DNA from: JBNKHG01 sp050290225
GTDB taxonomy: Bacteria > Pseudomonadota > Gammaproteobacteria > Pseudomonadales > Cellvibrionaceae
NCBI GenBank assembly: GCA_050290225.1
Contig: JBNKHG010000002.1
Span: 1-64,000, forward strand
Length of the DNA: 64,000 nt
Direction of reading: 5' to 3'
Shown: piece after piece, positions 1 to 8,931 of the stretch
Numbering within the stretch: the stretch's first letter is position 1
Layout: each line of letters starts with the position of its first letter
Notes under the pieces: model-generated
What the model was told of the DNA's origin: nothing
Database searches by the model: none
Seen by the model: the letters and a program-made list of their open reading frames with translations, nothing else
Position numbers and translations under genes: made by a program

Positions 1-42
1 ACGAACCGACGTGCCACGAATACTTGTGGCTTGCCGCTTGAA

Positions 43-63
43 GCCGCAAGCCGCAAGCCGCAA
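43..63. repeat. Three tandem copies of GCCGCAA
   Basis: Three exact head-to-tail copies of a 7-base unit lie in the non-coding stretch downstream of the thiolase gene. No gene is visible in bases 1-161. The repeat is short and has no obvious function. Confidence 0.6.
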
Positions 64-161
64 GAGTCCGCTTTTGGCACGAACGAGACGTCGTTACCAA
101 AACATGAATCATAACAACCCACAAATTTTTCTGAAGAACCATAAATATTAACTCGTTGGGT

Positions 162-1376
162 TCAACGGGACTGGATCCGCTCTATGATCATTGCTATCCC
201 CTGCCCCACACCGATGCACATGGCACACAGGGCGTAGCGTCCACCGCTGCGTCGCAGTTGATAGCTGGCGGTGGTGACCAGCCGGGCGCCACTCATTCCC
301 AGGGGATGGCCCAGTGCAATCGCGCCGCCATGGGGATTGACGTGGGGAGCATCGTCCGCCAGTGCCAGCGCGCGGGTACAGGCCAGCGCCTGCGCCGCAA
401 AAGCTTCATTGAGCTCGATAACATCCATCGCATCGATGGACAAGCCTGCCTTCGAGAGCACTTTTTTAATGGCAGATACCGGTCCGTAGCCCATTATCCG
501 CGGTTCGACGCCCGCTGTCGCGGACGCCACAACCCGCGCCATCGGGTGCAGACCGTGGACGCGTACCGCGCAGTCCGAAGCCAGCAACAGCGCACAAGCG
601 CCATCATTTACCCCGGAGGCATTGCCGGCGGTAACAGACCCACCCTCTCGAAAAGGGGTTTTAAGACTGGCCAAATCCTCCAGTGTGGTTTTTGGCCGCG
701 GGTGTTCATCCTCGGTTACCTGCAAAGAATCTCCGCGACGAAGCTGAAGGGTCACGGGAGTAATTTCGGTGGCGAAGATACCTTCACGTTGAGCGGTACT
801 GGCCCGTTGCTGACTGCGCAGGGCAAAAGCGTCTTGATCGGCACGGGATATGTCAAACTGCGCAGCAACATTTTCCGCAGTCTCCGGCATTGAATCGACA
901 CCGTATCGGGTTTTCATTAACGGATTGACAAAGCGCCAACCGATAGTGGTATCAAAAACCGCCGCATCACGACTAAAGGCGGTTTCGGCCTTACCCATCA
1001 CAAAAGGGGCGCGGGACATGGATTCAACGCCCCCGGCCACGATTAAATCAACCTCGTTGGATTTGATCGACCGGGCAGCAAGACCCACTGCATCCATCCC
1101 CGAGCCACATAACCGATTGACCGTGGTGCCGGGAACTGTGGCGGGCAGACCAGCCAACAGAGAACTCATACGCGCCACATTGCGATTATCCTCGCCCGCC
1201 TGGTTAGCACAACCGAAAATAACTTCCTCGATGGCGGCAGGGTCTAGCTGGTCATTGCGAGCCAATAGTGCTTGCAGCGGTATTGCACCCAGGTCATCCG
1301 CACGAACGCTTGACAGAGCGCCACCGTATCGTCCGATGGGCGTTCGAATAGCGTCGCAAATATAGGCTTCCGTCAT
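162..1376 (-). CDS. paaJ: Beta-ketoadipyl-CoA / acetyl-CoA thiolase (PaaJ/PcaF type)
   Basis: 404-residue thiolase expected to cleave 3-oxoadipyl-CoA into succinyl-CoA and acetyl-CoA, the last step of the benzoate lower pathway. The nucleophile Cys90 lies in NRLCGSGMDAV, His357 in GHPLGMSGAR, and the second catalytic Cys387 in CIGVGQG. An ATG six codons further upstream exists, but the chosen start matches the usual N-terminus (MTEAYICDAIRTPIG). It is the distal gene of the boxCBA-paaF-(paaG)-paaH-paaJ run and lies 23 bases after paaH. Family assignment is firm; substrate specificity rests on context. Confidence 0.93.
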   Translation of the reverse strand: MTEAYICDAIRTPIGRYGGALSSVRADDLGAIPLQALLARNDQLDPAAIEEVIFGCANQAGEDNRNVARMSSLLAGLPATVPGTTVNRLCGSGMDAVGLAARSIKSNEVDLIVAGGVESMSRAPFVMGKAETAFSRDAAVFDTTIGWRFVNPLMKTRYGVDSMPETAENVAAQFDISRADQDAFALRSQQRASTAQREGIFATEITPVTLQLRRGDSLQVTEDEHPRPKTTLEDLASLKTPFREGGSVTAGNASGVNDGACALLLASDCAVRVHGLHPMARVVASATAGVEPRIMGYGPVSAIKKVLSKAGLSIDAMDVIELNEAFAAQALACTRALALADDAPHVNPHGGAIALGHPLGMSGARLVTTASYQLRRSGGRYALCAMCIGVGQGIAMIIERIQSR

Positions 1377-1399
1377 ACTCTTAATTCCGTGCAAAAAGC

Positions 1400-2923
1400 T
1401 TAGGGATAGAAGGCGGCATTTGAAAATGCCTTACGTCGCAAAAGGGGCGAGGGGCGGTAGCGGTCTTCTCCGTAGCTCTGCTGCAGGTGCTGTAATATCG
1501 CTAGCAGATTTCCGGTTCCAATTGCATCGGCCCAGGCCAGCGGGCCGCGAGGATAGTTCACCCCGTGCATCATCGCGGTGTCTACATCCTCTACCGTGGC
1601 AACCCCCTGATAGACCGCTTCAGCGGCCTCATTGGCCAGCATGCTCACCGCTCGCATGACTATCATGCCGGGAAGGTCATCAATGACCGTGACCTGCTTG
1701 CCCAAGGCCCGAAAAAATTCAACCGCGACGGTCAGCGTCTCATCGCTGGCTTGATCGGCCTTTGCCAGCACCATCCGGGGAGAGTCACGGAAGTCAAACA
1801 CCAAATCAAACACCACCCATTCAGACTGATTCTCGCGGGCGGCCCTTTCGGTGGCACTTCGACCATCAGTCAATGTCAAACAGGTTCCATCAACGAAAAG
1901 CGAACCTTCAGTCCCCCCCGGGCGATGTTCTATTTCGATACCGGCAGCCTGCGCCAAATCGATGAGCGGCCGCGCCACCCCCAAATCACCATACAGCGTC
2001 ACATTTTTTTGAGGCCTGGGTTCTGATATTGCCTCTTCGGCCAGTGAACGCTCATGACTTGGATACAGGTAAAAACCCCGTCCGCTTTTTCGTCCAAGAA
2101 ATCCTGCATTGACCAGTTCAAGCTGACGCAGCGAAGGCTTGAACCGGGGGTCCTGATAGTAGGCTTCATACACCGACGCGGTCACGGCGTAATTAACGTC
2201 GTGTCCAATCAGGTCCATCAACTCAAACGGCCCCATGCGAAATCCGCCGGCCTCGCGCATGATCGAATCAATGGCGGCCACGCTCGCGGCCCCCTCTTCA
2301 AGCGCTCTCAGCCCCTCCGCATAAAAAGGTCGTGCTACCCGGTTAACAATAAAACCCGGTGTTGATTTGGCAAACACCGGTCGTTTACCCCAGCGTTTCG
2401 CCGTATCGTATATGGACTGGGCAATGTTGTGGTCAGTTGCCAGGCCACTAATGACTTCAACCAGCTTCAGAATCGGCGCCGGGTTAAAGAAGTGCATCCC
2501 CAATAACCGCTCTGGATGTTGTAGCGCCGCCCCGACCGCGGTAATGGAAATTGACGAGGTATTGGATGCAAAAACGGTTGTTTCGGCACAAATATCTTCC
2601 AGCTCACGAAAAACAGCCTGTTTGACCTCAAGCTTCTCCACAATGGCCTCTATCACCAGGCCGGCATCGGAGAGTCCGGTCAATTCAGAGCAGGGATGAA
2701 TACGGGCGATCAGGGATTCGCCCGCCTCAGGCGTTATTTTCCCCCGGGATATCAGCTTATGCAGATCGCTGCGCAGCTTTTCCAATGCCATGTCAATCGC
2801 GTTGGCATCAATATCGTAGAGAAACACCGGGTGGCCTGCAGCGGCGGCAACCTGTGCGATACCCGCACCCATTGTGCCCGCCCCTAAAACTGCCACAGGT
2901 ACGGTCTGTGGTAACTCCGACAT
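1400..2923 (-). CDS. paaH: 3-hydroxyadipyl-CoA dehydrogenase (PaaH type)
   Basis: 507-residue NAD-dependent 3-hydroxyacyl-CoA dehydrogenase. The Rossmann motif GAGTMGAGIAQ lies at about residues 15-25, followed by an NAD-binding domain with the SNTSSISIT signature and two C-terminal helical 3HCDH domains. The double C-terminal domain at about 500 residues is typical of PaaH and PhaC-type enzymes rather than short-chain HBDH proteins. It should oxidise 3-hydroxyadipyl-CoA to 3-oxoadipyl-CoA, which paaJ then cleaves. A good ribosome site (AGGAAAGGGATG) precedes the ATG. The gene directly follows the broken paaG, so its translation no longer has an intact upstream partner. Confidence 0.92.
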   Translation of the reverse strand: MSELPQTVPVAVLGAGTMGAGIAQVAAAAGHPVFLYDIDANAIDMALEKLRSDLHKLISRGKITPEAGESLIARIHPCSELTGLSDAGLVIEAIVEKLEVKQAVFRELEDICAETTVFASNTSSISITAVGAALQHPERLLGMHFFNPAPILKLVEVISGLATDHNIAQSIYDTAKRWGKRPVFAKSTPGFIVNRVARPFYAEGLRALEEGAASVAAIDSIMREAGGFRMGPFELMDLIGHDVNYAVTASVYEAYYQDPRFKPSLRQLELVNAGFLGRKSGRGFYLYPSHERSLAEEAISEPRPQKNVTLYGDLGVARPLIDLAQAAGIEIEHRPGGTEGSLFVDGTCLTLTDGRSATERAARENQSEWVVFDLVFDFRDSPRMVLAKADQASDETLTVAVEFFRALGKQVTVIDDLPGMIVMRAVSMLANEAAEAVYQGVATVEDVDTAMMHGVNYPRGPLAWADAIGTGNLLAILQHLQQSYGEDRYRPSPLLRRKAFSNAAFYP

Positions 2924-2941
2924 CAGTACATCCCTTTCCTA

Positions 2942-3329
2942 TCAATGATCTCTAAACGCCGGTTGCCGCTTTTCGACAAAGGCGGTAACGGCTTCTTCGT
3001 AGTCCGGCGACCGGCCGGCAATGGTTTGCCATTGGGCCTCAAGCGCCAATTGCTCCGTCAGTCTATTGGCCGTTGCCGCACTCAGGGCTCGCCGGGTCAG
3101 GGTCAGCCCCAAAGCCGGGTTAGCCATCAGGTCCTGCGCTGTCTTTGCCACTGCGTTATCGAGAGATTCATCAGCAACGCAGGCTGTGATCGGCAGCGAC
3201 CTGCTTTAGCGCACTACGCATCTCCCGGTGCATCTCATCGTTAAAACTGTTATAGCGCTGCGGTCGATTTAACACAATGGTTGCCGTGTTGTTTTCAACA
3301 TGGTAGTCAATCGATTTAAAGCTCATCAT
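2942..3329 (-). pseudogene. paaG: paaG remnant (enoyl-CoA isomerase with internal deletion and frameshift)
   Basis: The start (ATG ATG, 3329-3324) directly abuts the TAG stop of paaF. It reads a normal crotonase N-terminus (MMSFKSIDYHVENN...LNRPQRYNSFNDEM) for 52 codons to ...DHSLRC and then hits TGA at 3171-3173. In another frame the sequence resumes as ADESLDNAV...ANPALGLTLTRRAL...GRSPDYEEAVTAFVEKRQPAF, the normal last ~78 residues of PaaG. About 130 central codons, covering the oxyanion hole and catalytic acid, are missing. Intact PaaG proteins are about 262 residues and isomerise 3,4- to 2,3-dehydroadipyl-CoA. The fragments keep high similarity to family ends, so the loss looks recent. 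Confidence 0.88.
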
Positions 3330-4118
3330 CTAACACCCTTTAAATTCAGGCTTGCGCTTTTCAAAAAAGGCACTGATGCCTTCGTTTCTATCCCGGGTGC
3401 CGGATAGCACCGTAAAGGCCTTGCGCTCGTACTGAAGCCCACTTTCCAAATGAGTCTCGAAAGCCTTCAACAATATTTCTTTCGCCTGTTTTATGGCAAG
3501 GGGTGGTTTCTGCGCAATGCATTGCGCGAGTTGAATGGCTCGCTCCAGGCTCATTTCCGGAATGGTCACTTCGGCGACCAGGCCCGCCACCAGGGCCTCC
3601 CGGGCGGAAATAAATTCTCCACTGAGCACCATCTTCATGGCCAGAGGTTTGCCGACGGTACGGATCAGGCGCTGGGTTCCACCGGCGCCGGGAATAATAC
3701 CGAGATTGATCTCAGGCTGTCCGAATGTGGCATTGTCGCCGGCAATAACGATATCGGCATGCATGACCAACTCGCAACCGCCACCCAGTGCATAACCGTT
3801 AACCGCCGCGATCAGCGGTTTGGAAAAGCCTGAAATCCGTTGCCATAGTTTGGGACGAACATCCTGCAACACGCCGACCATATCCAGTGCGGCCATCTCC
3901 TTCAGGTCCGCACCGGCGGCAAATACCGAATCACTGCCGCTGAGCACAACGGCCTTAACCTGAGTGTCTCCTTCGACCCTCTCCAGCAGATCCGCCAGTT
4001 CAGTCAGCAACTCCGTTGTCAGTGCATTGCGCGCTTCCGGACGGTGTAAGCGAATAACGAGAATGTCTGTATAACTGATATCAACCAACAGGTTGTTATA
4101 GACCTTTGGATATTGCAT
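3330..4118 (-). CDS. paaF: Enoyl-CoA hydratase (PaaF type, 2,3-dehydroadipyl-CoA hydratase)
   Basis: 262-residue crotonase. The oxyanion-hole segment FAAGADLKEM, the first catalytic Glu region YALGGGCELVMHADIVI and the second region GQPEINLGIIPGAGGTQRL are all intact, so it is a true two-glutamate hydratase. By context it hydrates 2,3-dehydroadipyl-CoA to 3-hydroxyadipyl-CoA. It starts 15 bases after boxA ends, and its stop codon abuts the start of the broken paaG, indicating strong translational coupling. Some two-Glu hydratases also have weak isomerase activity, so this enzyme might partly cover for the lost PaaG (inference). Confidence 0.9.
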   Translation of the reverse strand: MQYPKVYNNLLVDISYTDILVIRLHRPEARNALTTELLTELADLLERVEGDTQVKAVVLSGSDSVFAAGADLKEMAALDMVGVLQDVRPKLWQRISGFSKPLIAAVNGYALGGGCELVMHADIVIAGDNATFGQPEINLGIIPGAGGTQRLIRTVGKPLAMKMVLSGEFISAREALVAGLVAEVTIPEMSLERAIQLAQCIAQKPPLAIKQAKEILLKAFETHLESGLQYERKAFTVLSGTRDRNEGISAFFEKRKPEFKGC

Positions 4119-4133
4119 GGCGCTGGCTTGTTT

Positions 4134-5348
4134 TTAATAAGTTTCGACGTGATAGCGACCGGACTGCTTCATGGCGGATTTCAACGCAATCCATGACAAA
4201 TCGTTGTCCGAACATATCTGCTCAAATGCTTCTTCCACTCCCTGCTCCATACCTTTCAAACCACAGATATAGACGTAGGTTTCGTCAGAGTTTATGAGCT
4301 GTGCCAACTTCCGGGCCTGCTTTATCATGCGGTCCTGAACATATTCCTTGGGTTGGTCGGACAATCGTGAAAATACCAGTTGCTTGTCGATAAACTCGTC
4401 TTTGAGTTTTTTCAACGGACCAAAGTAGGGTAGCTCGCCCGGCGTTCTTGCACCGAAATACAGCTGTAACTTGCCTTCTGTTTCAGGCATGTGGCGACGA
4501 CGATACTCCGTCATGGCACGAAATGGCGCTGAGCCGGTTCCCGTACAGATCATGATAATGTTGGCGGAAGCATGATTAGGCATCAGGAAGGTGGAACCGA
4601 AGGGGCCGGTCACCTGCACTTCGTCGCCCTTTTTCAAATCACACACATAGTTGGAACCAACACCACGAATCACTTCACCGTTGTCTTCGTATACAACGCG
4701 TTTCACGGTTAGCGAAATATTGTTGGCTCCACGGCGTTCGCCATCTCTAGGGCTCGCCACCGAATAGAGTCGCACCAGATGGGGACGGCCTTTTTCATCG
4801 GTTCCGGGAGGGATAATGCCGATGCTTTGCCCTTCCAGGACAGGAAAAGTGTGCGCGCCGAAATCCAGTACGATGTGGCGGATATCGGACTCGGTATCAG
4901 CGTCGGTGATACGGAAGTTACCAGCGACCTTGGCCACCATCGGACGCTCACGGTTGTAGATGTTGATATACGGATGCGCGGCCGAGTAAGGCGCCAGCAC
5001 TTTTCCACCTTCACCCGAGTGCGCAACCTCCAGGATTTCGCTGGCTTCCAGTTCACTGGCGTTCTGCTGAGCCAGCTCGATCGCGGCTTCCGCGTGCTCC
5101 ACCTCCTCGGGCAACTCATCCCAGGACAGCTGTTCTTCGATACTGTAAGCGCTGGTCACCATACGCCAGTTATCGACAGAACCTGTCGGACAAGGTGAAA
5201 TACAATCCATACAGAAATTACATTTTTCCACATCGACTACGTAATTAGTGTCATCATGTGTGATTGCATCCACCGGACAGGTTTCTTCACAGGTATTACA
5301 GCGGATGCAGATTTCCGGATCGATCAGATGCTGGCGAATGAGAGTCAT
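4134..5348 (-). CDS. boxA: Benzoyl-CoA 2,3-epoxidase reductase subunit BoxA
   Basis: 404-residue iron-sulfur flavoprotein that passes electrons from NADPH to the BoxB epoxidase. Two [4Fe-4S] ferredoxin motifs sit at the N-terminus (Cys14, 17, 20, 24 and Cys43, 46, 49, 53), followed by a linker and a ferredoxin-NADP reductase module with an FAD-type RLYSVASP motif and the NADP-binding GTGSAPFRAM region. This order of domains is diagnostic of BoxA. The gene follows boxB by about 130 bases and precedes paaF by 15, within one operon read to the left. Confidence 0.95.
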   Translation of the reverse strand: MTLIRQHLIDPEICIRCNTCEETCPVDAITHDDTNYVVDVEKCNFCMDCISPCPTGSVDNWRMVTSAYSIEEQLSWDELPEEVEHAEAAIELAQQNASELEASEILEVAHSGEGGKVLAPYSAAHPYINIYNRERPMVAKVAGNFRITDADTESDIRHIVLDFGAHTFPVLEGQSIGIIPPGTDEKGRPHLVRLYSVASPRDGERRGANNISLTVKRVVYEDNGEVIRGVGSNYVCDLKKGDEVQVTGPFGSTFLMPNHASANIIMICTGTGSAPFRAMTEYRRRHMPETEGKLQLYFGARTPGELPYFGPLKKLKDEFIDKQLVFSRLSDQPKEYVQDRMIKQARKLAQLINSDETYVYICGLKGMEQGVEEAFEQICSDNDLSWIALKSAMKQSGRYHVETY

Positions 5349-5481
5349 TGCTGGTAACCATTACGATATTGATAAAAAGCCCGAAATTGGCACTAGCACT
5401 CATATCCAGTGCCAATCCGGGACAGTACGGAGCAGTTGCCCCAGTCGGAAGCGATAGTGGGTTGCTGCTTACAACTATCAA

Positions 5482-6945
5482 TCAGTTGATTTTGACGTAT
5501 TCAAAATCACCGGGTTGGTTGTTGATGCCAATGCGCGGTTCTGCAATCCACCCGGCATACTGGCCTTTTTCCCGACAGGGTTTCATCAGTGAATTGATGT
5601 ATTCGCCGTCAGCGTCGGAACACAGCCAGTTCGCCTCTTGAGCCGTCCACTGCGCTTCACTGACAACCTCACCTGCGGGCGTGATAAATTGCTCTGCGAA
5701 CTCGCCGATCTTGCGGTTGAAGCCCTTGTGCGGCAGACTGATTTCAAAATTGACACCGGTTTTTTCAATGATTTTGTTCCAGCGCCCCACGCCGCCGGCA
5801 GCATCCTTGATATAGTCATCCAGTAAACGGCCATTAATGGCGTTCAACGCAGGCTCTGCCTCCTTGACCAGTTTGCCATCCACCACCCGGTCAACACTGT
5901 AACTGTCATTGGTCAGGACATGGTCATCGTCCAGCTTGTTTTCATTGAAGCGTCCCTTGAGTCCGGCAGTGAAGGCAGCCGCGGCATTGGTGGAGACTTC
6001 GGAACCAAACAGGTCATAGGTCACACTGGCGTGGAAGTTGACTTTCTTCTGCAGTGTCGGCAGATCGATAACTCCCAGTTTACGGACCGCCTCAATATCG
6101 TTGGCATCAGTGATACCCGCTGCATTCATGGCATCACAGGTTCGCTGGATCACTCGTCCGACGCCTGTTTCTCCCACAAACATATGGTGTGCCTCTTCGG
6201 TCAGCATAAAGCGACAAGACCGTGACAACGGATCGAATCCCGACTGAGCCAGCGACTCCAACTGCATTTTTCCGTCGCGATCTGTGAAATAGGTGAACAT
6301 AAAGAAGGACAGCCAGTCAGGTGTTTCCTCGTTAAAGGCACCGAGGATACGGGGTTTATCTTCATTCGCCGAGCGACGCTCCAGCATGGCTTCCGCTTCT
6401 TCGCGTCCATCGCGACCAAAGTATTTCACCAGCAGGTAAACCATTGCCCACAGATGACGACCCTCTTCAACGTTCACCTGAAATAGGTTGCGCATATCGT
6501 AAAGCGATGGCGCGGTCTTGCTCAGGTAACGCTGCTGTTCGACAGAGGCGGGCTCGGTATCGCCCTGAACAACAATCAGGCGACGCAACAGTGCGCGGTA
6601 TTCCCCCGGCACTTCCTGCCAAGCGGGCTCTCCTTTATGTTTGCCAAACGGAATGGTACGCCCTTCCTCCTTGGGCGCCAGAAGAATACCCCAACGGTAG
6701 TCCGGCATTTTTACATGTCCGAACTTCGCCCAGCCTTTCGGGTCCACACCCACGGCGGTGCGCAGGTAGACTTCCAGGTCCCGGGTGTCTTCCGGGCCGG
6801 CCTCATTCCACCAGTCGATATATTTGGGGTGCCAGCTTTCCAGCGCCTTCTTGAGACGGGCATCATTGCTCAGGTCCACATTATTGGGAATCAGGTCGTC
6901 GTAGTTCACCTCTACGATAGCGTCCTCTCGTGCAACGTTGCTCAT
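5482..6945 (-). CDS. boxB: Benzoyl-CoA 2,3-epoxidase oxygenase subunit BoxB
   Basis: 487-residue diiron oxygenase that converts benzoyl-CoA and O2 to 2,3-epoxybenzoyl-CoA. The helical diiron core supplies EGRH at residues 161-164 and TEEAHH at 249-254, the expected carboxylate/histidine ligands. Length and end-to-end sequence (for example PKGWAKFGHVKMPDYRWG and the C-terminal GINNQPGDFEYV) fit BoxB well. It lies 49 bases downstream of boxC and upstream of boxA, the standard boxC-B-A order. Its need for O2 is relevant to the hemerythrin encoded near the ligase. Confidence 0.96.
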   Translation of the reverse strand: MSNVAREDAIVEVNYDDLIPNNVDLSNDARLKKALESWHPKYIDWWNEAGPEDTRDLEVYLRTAVGVDPKGWAKFGHVKMPDYRWGILLAPKEEGRTIPFGKHKGEPAWQEVPGEYRALLRRLIVVQGDTEPASVEQQRYLSKTAPSLYDMRNLFQVNVEEGRHLWAMVYLLVKYFGRDGREEAEAMLERRSANEDKPRILGAFNEETPDWLSFFMFTYFTDRDGKMQLESLAQSGFDPLSRSCRFMLTEEAHHMFVGETGVGRVIQRTCDAMNAAGITDANDIEAVRKLGVIDLPTLQKKVNFHASVTYDLFGSEVSTNAAAAFTAGLKGRFNENKLDDDHVLTNDSYSVDRVVDGKLVKEAEPALNAINGRLLDDYIKDAAGGVGRWNKIIEKTGVNFEISLPHKGFNRKIGEFAEQFITPAGEVVSEAQWTAQEANWLCSDADGEYINSLMKPCREKGQYAGWIAEPRIGINNQPGDFEYVKIN

Positions 6946-6994
6946 GCTTTTATCCTCTCGGTTATCAGTTTTACTGTTCGCTTTTTGTCCAATA

Positions 6995-8650
6995 CTAGAC
7001 GCGCTTCAAATCGTATTCAGGGCGGGCACCGGTGCCATAAAGCTGGAGGGCGCCCTTTTCGGATACGGCATTGGGGCGCTGGAAAATCCAGTTTTGCCAG
7101 GCGGTGAGACGGCCAAATATCTTGGTTTCCATGGTTTCGGGACCGGCGAAACGCAAGTTGGCTTCCATACCGGTCAGGCAATCGGGCGAGAAGCTGGCGC
7201 GTTCTTCAATCATTAGTCGCGTTTCATCATCCCAGTCGATAAAGTCGAGGCTGTAGGTAATCAGTCCCAGCTCTTCACACGCTTTTGCATCCAGGCTCTG
7301 GCCCAATGCAGACTGGCAGGCATCAAGGGTTTCCGGCTCGCCCAGGAAGCGGGTTTGCAGGCGGGTAATGCCGTTGGACATGGGGTAAGGGCCGAAGTTG
7401 GACGCCGTCAGTCGCACTTTCGCTTCGGCACGATCATCGTTTTCAAATTGACCATCAAGCATATAAGTGCGATCAACGGAGAACAGCAGTTCGGCCAACA
7501 CGCCGACAAAACAGCTGCCTGGCTCTACAAAAGCCAAGGTGGTACGCGAGGTCAAATCAATGCGTTTGAGGGTCCGGCGCCAGTAAAGAGCAATCTCGCG
7601 TATAAACCAGTTTTGCTGATTTTTAGTGACAAACTCATCGTAAGCTTCAACCGTATCGGCATCGCCCTCGGTTTTAAATATCAGTGTTCCGGTTTCAAGC
7701 TCGTTCAAGCGCAGGTGCAAGATGGCATCGTCCAACTGACGGCAGACAGCCAACGGCCAGAACTGCGCGCCCTGGCTCACTGCCTCTTCCACAGACATGC
7801 CAGCGGGCTTGCCCGTCTCAGGCGTCCGTACAGTGACAGTGGCCACGCGATTGGCGCGATCAATTTGCACGTCCACGAATTCATAGGCCAGGCTGTTTTC
7901 CTGCAGCTCTTTGGCCAGCGGTGTCAATACCACACCCTGAACGTTGTCGGGACGATCGGAAGTTGCCGCCATATCCATGGCCCGTTCACGCACCGCCTCC
8001 TTGAATTTGGAGCCGGGAATCACTTCGTCAACCAGGCGCCAGTCTACGGCCCGCTGTCCGCGGACGCCTTCTTCGATAGTGCAAAACACATCGGCGTGAT
8101 CGCGACGCACTTTGCGCTTGTCAACCACACGGGTAAGCCCACCGGTGCCCGGCAATACCGCCAACAATGGCACCTCCGGCAGGGATACCGCGGAATTTCC
8201 ATCATCAGCCATCATGATATAGTCGGTCGCGAGTGCCAGCTCATAACCACCACCAGCCGCTGTACCGCTCACCGCGCAGAGATAACGCTGCTTGGAATTT
8301 TCGCTGGCATCCTCAATCGAGTTACGGGTTTCGTTGGTAAATTTACAGAAGTTCACCTTGTGGGCATGGGCCGCGCCGCCCAGCATGCGGATATTGGCCC
8401 CCGCACAAAAGACTTTCTCTTTGGCCGAATCCATGATCACCGTCTTCACCTCGGGATGCTCAAACCGCAGCCGTTGAACGGCATCATAGAGCTCAATATC
8501 AACACCCAGGTCATAGGAATTCAGCTTTAGCTCATAGCCCTCAAACAGGGTGGCCGCTGGGTCCACATCCATCGTCAATGTCGCCACGGCACCGTCGAAT
8601 GACAGTTTCCAGTGCTTGTAGTTATCTGGACTGGTCTGAAAATCAATCAT
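6995..8650 (-). CDS. boxC: 2,3-epoxybenzoyl-CoA dihydrolase BoxC
   Basis: 551-residue double-crotonase-type hydrolase that opens the 2,3-epoxide and releases formate, giving 3,4-dehydroadipyl-CoA semialdehyde. The N-terminal crotonase fold contains CAGANIRMLGGAAHAHKVNF and GTAAGGGYELALATDYI; the C-terminal half is the BoxC-specific extension. An upstream in-frame ATG exists at 8704, but ATG 8650 has a good ribosome site (AAAGGTG) and the family N-terminus (MIDFQTSPDNYKHW). Two BoxR-like operators lie just upstream, so it probably opens its own transcription unit. Confidence 0.95.
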   Translation of the reverse strand: MIDFQTSPDNYKHWKLSFDGAVATLTMDVDPAATLFEGYELKLNSYDLGVDIELYDAVQRLRFEHPEVKTVIMDSAKEKVFCAGANIRMLGGAAHAHKVNFCKFTNETRNSIEDASENSKQRYLCAVSGTAAGGGYELALATDYIMMADDGNSAVSLPEVPLLAVLPGTGGLTRVVDKRKVRRDHADVFCTIEEGVRGQRAVDWRLVDEVIPGSKFKEAVRERAMDMAATSDRPDNVQGVVLTPLAKELQENSLAYEFVDVQIDRANRVATVTVRTPETGKPAGMSVEEAVSQGAQFWPLAVCRQLDDAILHLRLNELETGTLIFKTEGDADTVEAYDEFVTKNQQNWFIREIALYWRRTLKRIDLTSRTTLAFVEPGSCFVGVLAELLFSVDRTYMLDGQFENDDRAEAKVRLTASNFGPYPMSNGITRLQTRFLGEPETLDACQSALGQSLDAKACEELGLITYSLDFIDWDDETRLMIEERASFSPDCLTGMEANLRFAGPETMETKIFGRLTAWQNWIFQRPNAVSEKGALQLYGTGARPEYDLKRV

Positions 8651-8689
8651 GCTCTGTTCACCTTTATCAGGACTATTAAAAATCTGTAG

Positions 8690-8703
8690 TGCATTATACT
8701 GCA
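8690..8703. promoter_or_regulatory. Putative BoxR operator, boxC-proximal
   Basis: TGCATTATACTGCA, a near-perfect dyad, matches 12 of 14 positions of the motif TGCACTATATTGCA that recurs through this benzoate cluster. It lies 40 bases upstream of the boxC start. Operator function is inferred from recurrence and position. Confidence 0.6.
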
Positions 8704-8719
8704 TACTTGATCCAGGTCA

Positions 8720-8733
8720 AGCACAATATTGCA
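8720..8733. promoter_or_regulatory. Putative BoxR operator, boxC-distal
   Basis: AGCACAATATTGCA matches the recurring 14-mer at 12 of 14 positions and starts 30 bases from the proximal copy, close to three helical turns. The pair suggests cooperative binding in front of the boxCBA unit. Confidence 0.6.
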
Positions 8734-8819
8734 ACATGCCTTGGAATTTTGAGTAAGCTCGTCCTGTTCTTACAGGTTTGCGAAAGGCGGAAACAGGCGA
8801 AGAAGATGAATCAGGTGAC

Positions 8820-8851
8820 AAGTGCCCTGGCGATTCTGCGCCAGGGCACTT
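8820..8851 (-). terminator. Perfect 13-bp hairpin between boxD and boxC
   Basis: AAGTGCCCTGGCG (8820-8832) pairs perfectly with CGCCAGGGCACTT (8839-8851) across a six-base loop. It lies after the boxD stop and before the boxC operators, so it could end or weaken boxD transcription. There is no clear U-tract, so terminator function is tentative. Confidence 0.45.
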
Positions 8852-8885
8852 ACAGCCAGGGCACTTACAGCCAGAGCACTTGCGG
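8841..8885. repeat. Three tandem copies of a 15-base unit
   Basis: Units CCAGGGCACTTACAG at 8841 and 8856 are identical; the third at 8871 (CCAGAGCACTTGCGG) is degenerate. The first unit overlaps the right arm of the hairpin at 8820-8851, so the alternative arms can each pair with the single left arm. Nothing else is visible in the 281-base boxC-boxD gap apart from the two operators. Confidence 0.7.
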
Positions 8886-8931
8886 GAGGATCAATACTGA
8901 CGTTGGTTTTTTGGGAAACTGAAACAGCGAC

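Noticed and set aside
43..63. Start of a CRISPR or minisatellite array
   Set aside because: Only three 7-base units without spacers are present.
7355..8530. 391-codon open frame antisense to boxC
   Set aside because: boxC is a clear full-length family member; the antisense translation has no domain-like features.
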